NCBI GenBank assembly: GCA_021734475.1
Contig: JAIPIU010000001.1
Span: 218,501 to 282,500 of the forward strand
From: Candidatus Altimarinota bacterium
Lineage (GTDB): Bacteria > Patescibacteriota > Gracilibacteria > Absconditabacterales > Absconditicoccaceae
DNA: 64,000 bases
Direction: 5' to 3'
Shown: positions 32,069 through 44,440 of the stretch, one piece after another
Numbering within the stretch: position 1 is the stretch's first letter
How the letters are laid out: each line of letters opens with the position of its first letter
Made by a program: the position numbers and the translations under genes
Notes under the pieces: generated by a model
Database searches by the model: none
What the model saw: the letters and a program-made list of their open reading frames with translations, nothing else
What the model was told of the DNA's origin: nothing

Positions 32069-35000
32069 ATGAAATACATACAAAAAAAACAAATAAAAAT
32101 TAAAAATTTAATTCTGATTTTTTTTACTATCTTATTATGATTTGGTGGTATATATACACTAGGAGGTATTGTTAGTATAGATACTAATCTAAATAATGCA
32201 GTACAAAAAATTAGAGAAATTATAATAGAGGATGTTTGATCGAATCGATTATTTAAATTTAATTCATGACAAACTTCAACAAAAATATATATGAACAAAT
32301 CAGTTTTAGATCCAGAACGAACAACTGCAAATTCTTTAGATCAAATAGACAAAGCATTAGGTATAGATAGATTTTGAGAAATGGTTTTCATATCTACAGG
32401 TGCACTTTGATCATGATGATGAGCTTGATGAACACCAGACAATTTATGAGATCATACAGCAATTCAAGATATAATTCTAAATGATAATTATATAGTAAAT
32501 CAACTTTGAGAAAATTGAATTAAAATAGATTCACCAAATTGAGATCTAATTATAAGTGGATGAAATCTCACTATCAAATGATTTGGTGCATGATGAGATA
32601 TGTGTATTTTTACAGATTTAAACTGAACTTTATACAATTCTGGATGTAATATTATATGATGAGACGATTTATGAAGTCATGTAGCTACAAAAAATATTAT
32701 CTTAGGCGAAAAGCGAATATCTTCAGACATTGGCTTATCATGATGATGAATAAGTTTTATACCATGATCAAATGATGTTATATTCAGCACATTATCTGGT
32801 AAAATTTGAGAATGCTTAATAGTAAGAAATAATCAATGACGAATTAGTTCAACCTGATGTAATAATATATGATGAGACAATTTATGAAACCATACAGCAA
32901 GCCAAGATATATTTTTAAATAATAATCGATTATCGAATACTTCATGATGATTGGATTGAATCAAAATAGATGATAATGGTTATGTTGGGATCAAGACAGA
33001 TCCGGTAGGTCCATTTTCTTTATATGTTAGTTGATATGGATATGTAAAATGAAATTTTTATGCAACAAATTTTAATACAAGTTGATTAACCAACACAAAT
33101 ACTCTTATAGTAAATTCTTTAGCTAATTCTGGAAATAAATGTCTCTATGTAGATAATAACTGACAAGTACAAAAAGCTCTAGCAGATTGTAATACATGAT
33201 GAACATGAGATAATCTCTGAAATCATCAAGCGAGTCAAAATATACAACTAAATAGCAACCGACTTTCAAATGATTGAGATCCTGAATGAATCAAAATAGA
33301 TGATAATGGAAATATAATATTTTCAGAAGATCAACCAACATGACCATGAATAAAATCAATACGAATTCCATCAAGATGAGCTTTTAGAGCATGATGAATA
33401 GATGGAAGTCAACGAGATTCACAATGATTATATTCTATCTGATTTGGTTACAATTCTCATATAGCGAGTGCAAGTAATTACTCATCAATACTTTGATGAT
33501 CAGATAATATTTTTAGTAATAGTTCGTATTCAGTAATATGATGAGGTCAAGATAATGTAATGAATAGCTGATCATCACGATGATTTATCTGATGATGATT
33601 AAATAATTCTATAAATTGAAATTATTCATTTATCTGATGATGAAATTTAAATCAAGTCAATTGAAATTATGCTACAATTCCATGATGAATAAAAGGACAA
33701 GCTAATCAAGACAATACATTCGTTCGAAATTGAAACAGTTTAGCAACCCTATATTCACAATGAACCTGATCTTTTACAACCCGGGCACCTGGTTGATATT
33801 ATTTATATACAAGTTGAACTAATAAATGAGTTTTTATAGAGCAAAATTGAAATGTTATAGTTAGTTGATGATCGCTTACAATAAAATGATTTGGTGCATG
33901 ATGAAATATATGTGTTTTCACTGATTGAAATTGAACATTATATAACTCTTGATGTAACGTAGGATGATGAGATAATTTATGAAATCATACGGCTACTCAA
34001 AACTTACAAATGAATTGAAATTGGATATCTCGTGATTGAAGTAGTGGTGGAATAAAAGTTGATTTTAGTAATAATGTTATATTATGAGAAAACACAAACC
34101 AAAGTCCATTAACTTACTGAAATATTATCTGATGATGAAATAATACATACATTGGATGATGACAATTTTCAACAATATTATGACAAAGTAATACCATATC
34201 ATGATGAAGTCTAAGTTGAACTTTACAATCACGAAACGCAATATTATGATGATGAGCTAATTATTTATATTGATTATATTCAATAATAGTTTGATGATCA
34301 ACAAATTATTTAAATTGAATTTGATCAATAATATGATGATGAAATAACAATTCTCTAACATGATATTATTCAATAATATGATGATGAAAACAGAATAAAA
34401 TCTGATTATGATGACCTAATAATTATTCAAATATAGTGTGATGATCTTGAAACAAAATATATTGAAATTATTGATGAGACTCTTTTTTCATATGATGATG
34501 AGAAAATAATATTATAGAGTTCTGATGATACAGAAATAATATATTATGATGAAAAGATAACACAATCACAGAATCTACAAATTCAAGTATAGTTGGATGA
34601 GAATCAAATCAAATATACGTATCAGCATATTGATTTATTTGATGATGATATCAAAACTATATAGAATGACAATATTCATATATTTGATGATGATATCAAA
34701 ATTATATAAACTGAAATTATAGCTTTGCTGGATGAAATATGGCTAAAGTAACAGCAAGCAATACTTTCTTACGAAATTGATGAACATCAGTTTTCACAGC
34801 ATCAGTTGCTAATACATTTATAATAAACGCACCATGATGAGTTTGAATCAAAACAGCTAGTCCATCACAAGCTTTAGATGTATCATGATCTATCAGATCT
34901 AGAGATTTAGCATGAGCATGAAATAGATGTTTATATACCGATTCAAATGGTAAAATATTAGCCAAATCTACAGATTGTTGAACATCATGAAGTAGTGGTG

Positions 35001-35863
35001 ATAATTTATGAGATCATAAAGCAGCGCAAAATATACAACTACTATGAAATCGACTTTCATATGATTCAAACAATAAATGAATACATATAAATTCTAGTGG
35101 CTATGTTTGAATATGAACAGACAAACCAGAATCAACACTAGAAATATCATGATCAATGGCCACAAAAAATAATTGATATATTTGATGAAATTTATGAATC
35201 AAAACAAAATATCCTGAAGAAGAATTAAGCGTAGTATGAAATTGATATATAACAGAACATTGATTAATATGATGAAGATTATTCATATGATATACATATC
35301 AAAGTATTTATAATTCTAAATACAGTTCATCATTTTATTCTAGAGAAGTTGCTGGTACTAGAAAATTAGTAGTAAATTGATCAGCCGCATTAAATTGAAA
35401 TGTTAGAATATGACAATCAAGCACAAGTTGTGGATCAGCAAACGCATGAGAAATAAGATATAATTGATGATGTTTTATGTGATGTAATTGAAATACCCGA
35501 GACCAATTAAATCCCGCTTCATGTAATTGATGAATATGTTGAAGTTACCATAATCAAAATTTTTATTCATTATCAAATTGAAATTGTGATGTTTGAACAG
35601 TTGTAAATTTCTTAAGTTTATGAACTTCCAATTGAGAAGAAAATCGAACACGAAAGTGTGATCAAGGCTGAATACAAGCTCAATGTTTTGCTAATAAAAG
35701 CATAGATGGATCTTGTAGTACAAACTTATATCAATGTATCACTTGAGAGCCTAATTCCAGTACATGTAATTGATATACATGAACACGATTGTGTTTATGA
35801 TATAATTGATGAAATTCTGCTTCATGTTCAAAAAACTTATGAGTACTTTGTAATGCTCAATAA
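32069..35863 (+). CDS. giant modular surface protein A (1264 aa)
   Basis: An N-terminal hydrophobic signal/anchor (LILIFFTILLGFGGIYTLGG) is followed by the leader-type sequence AVQKIREIII shared with the next genes. The body alternates 'DNLGNHTASQNIQLN...DGIKIDDNGYVGI' modules with long runs of YadA-like head repeats (SVIGGGQDNVMNSGS, FIGGGLNNSINGNYS, IIGGGNNNSLTGYYS) and 'CLYVDNNGQVQ..ADC' units. The end is Cys-rich (SCGSANAGEIRYNGGCFMGC, TCNGYTGTRLCLGYNGG). Extremely Gly-rich, mostly TGA. The family is probably an extracellular fibre or adhesin; no outer-membrane anchor is seen. Shares promoter with gene B. Confidence 0.8.
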
Positions 35864-35882
35864 TTTTATTATTCAAAATAAA

Positions 35883-38800
35883 ATGAAAAACAAAAAATTT
35901 ATTCACCACAAAATCTGACACAAACATGAAATCAAGCTACGAAATATAGCTATAATTTTTCTAAGTATTTTGATTTGATTATGATCATTGACTGTATTTT
36001 GATTGGTTATACCATCCAGTTTATCGAACACAGTACAAACTATTGGTAGAATTGTAATTTCTACAGATTGAACAGACAATATTTTCAATAGATTATATGA
36101 TTTCAATCAAGACTGATCATGAAAAATAAAAGTATATCTACCAAATATAAATTCTTGAATAAATAGAGATAGTAATCGAGCAAACAATAGTTGACGAAAA
36201 TTTCTTTGAATAGATTTATCTACAGACTGAAATAGTTGATCAGATTTAGTTTTTATAGATAAAGATTTTTTTTCTTCAACAGGATTTTGGTGATCTTGAA
36301 TAATAGGATGAACATCCTGAGATAATTTATGAGATCACACAGCTACATGAAATCTCAAAATGGCCTGACATCGAATCACAAATGATTGAGATAACGAATG
36401 AATATTAATCGATAATGCTTGAAATATTTTAATAAGTTGATGAAACCTAACCATTAAATGATTTGGTGCATTATGAGATATATGTGTTTTTACGGATTGA
36501 AACTGAACATTATATAATGCTGCATGTTCTCTTATATGAGATGATTTATGAAATCATCAAGCAATACAAAATATAGAATTAAACGATAATCGATTATCAG
36601 ATGAATGATCAGATCGATGAATAAAATTTATAGCATGATCAGATAGTGTAATATTAAGCTCTCTATCAGGACAAATAACATGATGATGAACTCAATGTGT
36701 AGTAGTAAATGATGACACATGAATACTTAGTTCAACATGATGCGCTAGTCTTATAAATAATTATTATTGATGAGATAATCTCTGAAATCATTCTGCTACA
36801 ATGGATATCAAAACCAATTGATATAGAATAGTTCAGATTTCATGACAAAACAATTGAATATTATTATCCAACGATTGAAAAAATATATCATTATGAAGTA
36901 ATACAAATCAAATATGATGAACTTCATTATATTCATCTATATTATGATGAAGTGGACATATAATTAGTTATAGCTCATACTCTAACATAGCTTGATGACA
37001 GCAAAATGTAATGAATAATTGATCATCATATTGATTTATCGGATGATGATATTCCAATTATATCAGAGCACAAACTGGTTACAGCGCAACACATTCAGCT
37101 ATAGTATGATGATACAACAATTCCGTTTTTTCTACGACATCTATAGTGTGATGATGAAGTGGCAATATAGTTAATGATTATTCAGATTATTGAGTAATAG
37201 TATGATGAGAAGATAATGAAATAGTTTGATCTCATTGATTTATCTGATGATGAAGATCAAATTCTATAAACTGAAATTATAGTACAATTCCTTGATGAAG
37301 AAACGCAATAGCATCTCATAATAATAGTTTTGTTCGAAACTGAGACTCTTGAATATCAATATTAGCTTCACAATGAACATGATCATGGACTACCAAAGCA
37401 CCTGGTTGATATTATTTATATACAAATCGAAACAATTGACTTTTTATAGATGATAATTGAGATATTCAAAGTACTTCTTTGATGTGAATAGGGGATAGAT
37501 GCTTATACGTAGATAATTATTGACGAATACAAGCAACTGATTGTGATAATCTCAGTTGAGATAATTTATGAAATCATCAAGCCACACAAAATATAGAACT
37601 AAATGATAATCGAATTTCAAAAGACTGAGATCCTGAATGAATCAGAATTAATGATAATTGAAAAGTTTCTATCGCTACATGAAATGCTAACGCAATGCTA
37701 CATATATATACAGATAGCGATTCTGTACCATTTTTAGCATTAGAAGACAAAGAAAGAACATTGTATCGATGATCAGATACAACCAAGGACATGTACTATT
37801 TAAATGTATGAGCTATACAAAACAATAAACCACATTTCACTATCAAATGAGTACAATGATGATGAATCTGAATCAAAGTTGAAGATCCTACAGAAACATT
37901 AGATATATGATGAAACATTAGATCTAGAAATTTATCTTGAGCTGGTAATAGATGTCTATATGCTAATGCTAGTTGAATAATATTAGCGGCTAATTGTAAT
38001 AGTCTAGTAACTACATGATCAGCACTTACATGATCTAATACTTGAGATGATTTATGAAATCATATAGCAATTCAAAATATAAATTTATGAAATAATCGAC
38101 TATCACCAAATTGATTAAATGGATGAATATGAATAGATCCTTATTATAATGTTAAAATCAGTTCATTAGCATGAGTTTGAAATAGATGTTTATATGCTGA
38201 TAGTAATTGAACTCTACAAGCAACTGGTTGTGATAGTCTAAGTTGAGATAATTTATGAGATCATGAGGCTACAGAAAATTTAAAAATGAATTGATACTGG
38301 ATAACAAAAGATTGAACAAGTGAATGAATATTAATAAAAGATAATTGAAATATAATAATATGAGACAGTTCAAATAGTATAAATTTAGCAGTATTACGTT
38401 CAATAATTTGATGATGATCATCTCATCAAATAGATTCTAATTTTTCAACAATTTGATGATGATTTTTAAATTATATATGAGATTGATGATATTCAACAAT
38501 TTGATGATGAAGTGCTAATCATACAACTCAAGAATGAGCTACAATATGATGATGAACTTACAATAATGCAAACTGATATTTATCCACAGTATGATGATGA
38601 ACAAACAATAACGCAAATTGAGATTATTCTACTATACCATGATGAATAGCAGCTACAGCAGTCCATAATAATAGTTTTGTTTGGAATGGATGATGAATTG
38701 GAAATATCTTATTTTCTCAATGAATATGAACTTTCACAACTAGAGCTCCATGATGATATTATCTATATACAAGCTGAACTAATCAATGAGTTTTTATAGA

Positions 38801-40358
38801 TAAAGATTGATACATCAAAACTAGTTCCTTAATATGAACTGGAGACAGATGTGTTTTTGTAAACAGTTGATGAGTTTTACAAGCGACTGGTTGTATCTGA
38901 GACAATCTCTGAAATCATATAGCTACTGAAAATTTACAAATGAGCTGACATCGAATCACAAAAGATTGAGATGATGAATGAATATTAATAGATAGTATTT
39001 GAAACGTTTGAATCTGAAAAACTCCTACATACATACTGGATGTAAACAATACAGCAAGAATAAGTGGTAATGTTATATTATCAAATCAAGATAATCGTAG
39101 TATATTTATAGCTAGTTCTCCAACACATTGAAAAAACTTAACTGTTCATGCTTGAGATTATTATAATGCACAATATATAAATGCTAATTATAATTGAGGT
39201 ACTTTATATTTAAGATGATGAAGCAAACATGCTAATTGATTATATTGAAATGTTATTATTGCTCATGAAGGGTGAAATGTATCTATATGAACCCAGGAGT
39301 CATTAGCTAGAACGACTATTTCATGAGATATAGCATTTACTAAATGATCAAATAGATCGATTACATTAGAAACCGAACCAACAGGTGATTGAAGAGATCT
39401 AACTATATCAGCATGAAACACTAATGAATATTACTGATTTTGAGGAGATTTAATTTTAAACGGATGAGCAAGTTCGTGAGCCTGACGATGATGATCTATA
39501 TATTTAAATCTATTATGACCTTATTATAATTCAACAACAAACGTATATATAGCATGATCTTGAGGTAGAGTAGCAATATGAACAAACAGTCAACCATCAT
39601 TAAATCACAAATTAGATGTAAATTGAAAAATTAGAATGAGAAATCAAACCGAAATATCTGATTCTGACGATACAGTAGTAACCAAATGATACTTATGAGC
39701 AAATACAGCCCCTCCACTGAATTTAAATAGACGAAAATGACGAAGTTCAAATTCATATTCTACTGCAATTCCAACATTTGAAGAATTAGCTCCATCATAT
39801 ACATGTTCAATTGATTGACCAAAATTTTCTAATTCAAGCACTCAAACAAAAAAAGTATTATGTTGATATTACAATAAATGTTATATTACAAAACAAAAGT
39901 GATGAAATTGTTCAATTACTTATGCATCCAACAAAGCTTTCCTAGAAACAGATGGTAATGCATCATGTGAAGCATCTTGTTCTACATCAACTATAGATAA
40001 TCGTAGAATGGAATACACATATTATAATATGAAAAGATCCTCAAATTCTGCTATTTTATATATAAATTGAAGTTATTATTCATGATTAAGCAATCCAAAT
40101 GCCTTTCATCGAACTTTTGATATTGGAAGCAATGGCTGATGTCAAAGTTTAGTATGATCTCAATGACATATGAATGCTCTATCTAGCAATTTAGATGCTC
40201 GAATAATGAATTCTCCAACTTCATGATTATATGGGTCATTGTGATTTTGATATCTAGAATTTATATGATCACACAAATATTTACGAATGATTAAGTCATG
40301 AGGCTGAAATTCAAGTTCAGATTCTTTAGAAGTAATGTGTCGAAAATACATCCAATAA
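35883..40358 (+). CDS. giant modular surface protein B (1491 aa)
   Basis: Starts 19 bp after gene A. The first 45 residues (MKNKKFIHHKIGHKHEIKLR..., then a hydrophobic helix) are nearly identical to gene D. Inside are repeated DNLGNHQATQNIELNDNR modules, at least two YadA-like head blocks (STIGGGSANHTTQEGATIGGG, STVGGGTNNNANGDYSTIPGG), KAPGGYYLYT and VSIGT-type elements. The last 200 residues differ: a Cys-containing segment (YTCSID, CYITKQKGGNCS, CEASCS) and an ending with HMNALSSNLDARIMN and YLGF-like aromatics resembling the FISUMP/lectin-like tails of other bacterial surface proteins. Probably an extracellular adhesin; frame is open throughout with UGA as Gly. Confidence 0.78.
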
Positions 40359-40383
40359 CCACATATAAAAAACACCCCCATAT

Positions 40384-40412
40384 TTGACAAATATTATTTT
40401 TTTAGATATAAT
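40384..40412 (+). promoter_or_regulatory. consensus sigma70 promoter for surface protein gene C
   Basis: TTGACA (40384-40389), 17-base spacer, TATAAT (40407-40412), 30 bp before the ATG. Confidence 0.85.
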
Positions 40413-40441
40413 TATTTAGATTTTATAAAATCTAAATAAAA

Positions 40442-42341
40442 ATGAAAACATCAAAATTTCAATCTCTAAAAAACAGAATCAAATTTAGAAATTTAGTAAT
40501 CATTTTTTCTATAACTTTGATTTGATTAGGAGCAATAGCAACCTTCGCACAACAAATTAATATTTCAACAAGTTTATCAAACTCTATTCAAGTTATCAAA
40601 GAAATCATATTATCTACAGATTGAACTAATACTCCAGCAAATATCTTGTGAATCTATGACACAAACAATATCATGTCAATGATTACCAACAAATGCCTCC
40701 TGGAATATAACAGATCAAATTATTCAAAATCGAAATTGAATTTGACGAATTCCTAATAATCAATGAACATACGATTTGATACCATCAACAACAGAATGTA
40801 GATTTAAATGTGATTATTGATATAGTCGATATTGAACCTCATGTAAAATAGATGTTCAACCAATACAATGTCAATGATTACCAACAAATGCGTCCTGGAA
40901 TACAGTCTCTCAAATAAATCAAACACGAAATTGAACAATACGAACTCCTTCAAATATTTGAACATATAATTCAACTTCATCGACAACAGAATGTAGATTC
41001 AAATGTCAAACAAATTACACACGAGATCAAACTTCAAATTCTTGTATTCCAACAACAGTAGATGCAGCATGTCAATGATTACCAACAAATGCCTCCTGGA
41101 ATACAGTTGCTCAAGTTGAAACTACACGAAATTGAACAACACGAACCCCTTCAAATATTTGAACATATAATTTAACTCCATCAACAACAGAATGTAGATT
41201 TAAATGTCAAACAAATTATACACGAGACTGAACTTCAAATACTTGTAAAGCAACTATACAAACATGACAATGTCAATGATTACCAACAAATGCCTCCTGG
41301 AATACAGTAAGTCAAATAAATCAAACACGAAATTGAACAATACGAACTCCTTCAAATATTTGAATATATAACACAAATTCATCAACAACAGAGTGTAGAT
41401 TTAAATGTAATTCTTGATTTAATTGGGATCCAAATACAAATTCTTGTTGAGCCCCATCTTCACAACCAGTAGCATGTCAATGATTACCAACAAATGCCAT
41501 TTGGAATACTACACCACAAATCACATCCACACGAAATTGAACAACACGAACTCCTTCAAATATTTGAACATATAATTTAACTCCATCAACAACAGAATGT
41601 AGATTTAAATGTCAAACAAATTATACACGAGATTGAAATTCAAATAGCTGTGTTCCAAACACACAGACATGACAATGTCAATGATTACCAACAAACTGAA
41701 TACGAAATACCGTTTCACGAATTATACAAACACGAAATTGAGCATCATGGCAACCATCAACAAATTGAACACAGATAAATCGACCATCAACAACAGAATG
41801 TAGATTTAAATGTAATACCGGATATACATGAATTTGATGTAATACTCCTTGATCTAAAACTGCCCTTTGTTGACCTAAGCCAATTAATTGATCTTTTACA
41901 GATCCAATTTGTTTATATTATGATCCAGGATGAGATACTTGTGTAATCACACAAACACGACTATGAACTTCGTATACAGGATCGTGGGCACCAACAACTT
42001 GATCATATTATCATACAACACCATTAACAAATTCTTGTCGTTTTAATTGTAAAGCATGATATGTACGAGATTGAAATTCATGTATTCCAAATTATAAAAT
42101 AGTAAACTGTACTAGTAAACCAGCAAACAGTATGTGGAATGGTATTCCAATATTTAACTGATCAAATCCTTATATATATCAAACACGAACATGATGATCT
42201 GGTTGATATTACACACCATCCAATGTATCATTTTATAGCTCCACAGCAATATCACGAAATTTATGATGTCCATTTAAATGTAATCCAGGATATATCCGAA
42301 ATCAAAATTCTTGTATATCAAATAGTACACCAAGTGGTTAA
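40442..42341 (+). CDS. Cys-rich repeat surface protein C, with an internal frameshift
   Basis: The start gives MKTSKFQSLKNRIKFRNLVIIFSITLIGLGAIATFAQQ, a signal peptide like those of B and D, then SIQVIKEIILSTDGTN. That frame stops at 40754-40756. The rest, in the +1-related frame ending at TAA 42339-42341, carries about six units of 65-68 residues (period 195-205 bp, beginning near 40674, 40869, 41070, 41270, 41475 and 41676): CQGLPTNASWNT...TRNGT.RTPSNIGTYN...STTECRFKCQTNYTRDG. The frames must join between about 40638 and 40660; a one-base indel would restore one protein of about 630 residues. Whether this is a sequence error, decay or phase switch is open. Unit form resembles EGF-like Cys repeats. 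Confidence 0.65.
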
Positions 42342-42382
42342 TTTTCCTATATTTTATCACTATTAAAAAACACCTCCAATAT

Positions 42383-42411
42383 TTGACAAAATCAGTTTTT
42401 ATGGTTATAAT
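42383..42411 (+). promoter_or_regulatory. consensus sigma70 promoter for surface protein gene D
   Basis: TTGACA (42383-42388), 17-base spacer, TATAAT (42406-42411); ATG at 42448. The preceding ATATTTGACAAA context is the same as before gene C. Confidence 0.85.
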
Positions 42412-42447
42412 TTTATAGTATCAGAATTTTATGATATTAAACAAAAT

Positions 42448-44394
42448 ATGAAAAACAAAAAATTTCATAACCACAAAGTCTGACACAAGCATGAAATCAA
42501 ACTACGAAATATAGTTGTAATTTTTTTGAGCATATTGATTTGACTATGATCGATAGTAGTCTTTGCCCAACAATGATCAGTATTAAATATATCTACCGAT
42601 CTAAATAATGCAGTACAAACAATTAAAAGAATAATAATATCTACTGATTGAACAGATACAGAATCTAACAAACTATTTGATCTAAATACTGACTGAGTTG
42701 GTAGTTCAAAAATATATACAACTAGGTTTAGTTCATCTATGAATCCCGATGTAACACGAGCAGAACAAAATACCCGAAAAGTTTTATGAGTAGATTGAAA
42801 TGATAATCTAATCTTTTTACCAAATTGAGCTTTTTCCTGAGCTTGATGAACAAACTGAAATTGAAACTGATGATGAGATAACTTATGAAATCATACAGCT
42901 ACATGAAATCTAAATATGAATTGATTTTGGATATCTCGTGATTGAACAGATAAATGAATACAATTACAATCAGATCATAAAGTTAAAATAAGTTCATTAG
43001 CTTCCAACCCAGGTAAATGCGTAATGGTAGATGCTGATGGAATATTATGATTGACAACATGTGGTTCATGATCTAGTGCATGAGCTTGAAATAATTGAAT
43101 TGATTGAGCTCAATGACCAGCTGGAACTTGAATATTATCAATAGCTTTATCTTGAACTCGAAACTCAAATTCATCAGCAATAAATACTTACGTAGTAACT
43201 TATAGTGCTTGATTGCCTTATATATTTAATTTAAAAAATTGAGCAAGATGAGCTACTTGAGAAAAATGAGATGATTGAGATGACGGAGCTGATTGATTTC
43301 TACAAGCATGAATACAATGAGCAACTCCATTCCGAAGTTGAACATCACGAATTACAAATAACGTAAATATATTCAATAAATGAAATTACGTTGGTATATG
43401 ATTTCCAGCAGGAAGTACACTACATACAAAATTAGATGTAAATTGAATGATCAAAATATCTGACTCATCACCAAGCACAGAATGTAATGCTGATATGGAA
43501 TGATCAATGAGATACAAAAGTAATTGTTTCCAATGATGTGACTGAATAAATCGAGTAGATTTATGATGATTATGATGTAATACAGTTACAAATTATCAAT
43601 GTATGTGAACTCGTCCTGCAAACAGTATAGATACACATATATGAGCAATACCTGCAAATACATCTTGGTATTATAGTTGAACCGCTTGAGCTTGTACATA
43701 TGAATGTAAAACAAATTATATACGAGATCCTATAAACAATATTTGTGAAACTTGAACACAAATTGTAAATTGTGTATGACTACCAACAAATGCTATTCGG
43801 TTTGACGTTCCAAGTTCTATAGAACAAACATGGAATTGAAGTCAACGAGATCCATCAAATATATGAACTTATTTTGACTGATATCCTAGTTGTGATTTCT
43901 TTTGTGATATATGATACATACGAAATTCCACAAATGAAACTTGTGATATAGATCCATGACAATGATTCTCATGTCTATGAACATTACAAACATGAGCTAT
44001 ATCAAATTGATCTGATCCAACCGCATCAGATACATGACGAACATATAATATTACACCATGAATATGTACATACGAATGTGATACAGACTATATACGAAAT
44101 ACTTGAACACAATACTGTTGTAATATACCAGATAATTCAACTCTATATCAAAGCTGAACTACAACAGTTCAATCTCTACGATGAAGTGCTATCCGATGAA
44201 CATCTCTACGATGAGTAAATACAACTAATAATACATGAATAATATATCAAAACTGAAATTGTAACTTCACATGTGATACATGATTTGCTCGAAATTGAGA
44301 TTTAATTAATCCTTCATGTGATTCAATCATAGCTCCTACTTGTGGACGATGATTCACATCATGGGGATCAACAGATTGTCTACGAGGACAATAA
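42448..44394 (+). CDS. modular surface protein D with collagen-like and Cys-rich parts (648 aa)
   Basis: Leader MKNKKFHNHKVGHKHEIKLR and the helix after it copy gene B's start; then NIST, NTVQTIKRIIIST and a shared 'DLN.DGVGSSKIY' region. One NHVATRNLNMNG module follows, short collagen-like Gly-X-Y stretches (GIDGAQGPAGTG; GEKGDDGDDGADG), a 'KLDVNGMIKI' element, and a Cys-rich C-terminal half related to gene C repeats (CVGLPTNAIRFD, CDFFCDIGYIRN, CTYECDTDYIRN). The frame is open with UGA as Gly. Likely extracellular. Confidence 0.78.
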
Positions 44395-44440
44395 TTTAGT
44401 CATCTAACATTTTATATATTTTATTTATTATTTATCAAAG

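Noticed and set aside
34717..35286. Minus-strand frames in the surface-protein region
   Set aside because: Shadows of gene A; low-complexity translations caused by repeated GAT/CAT codons.
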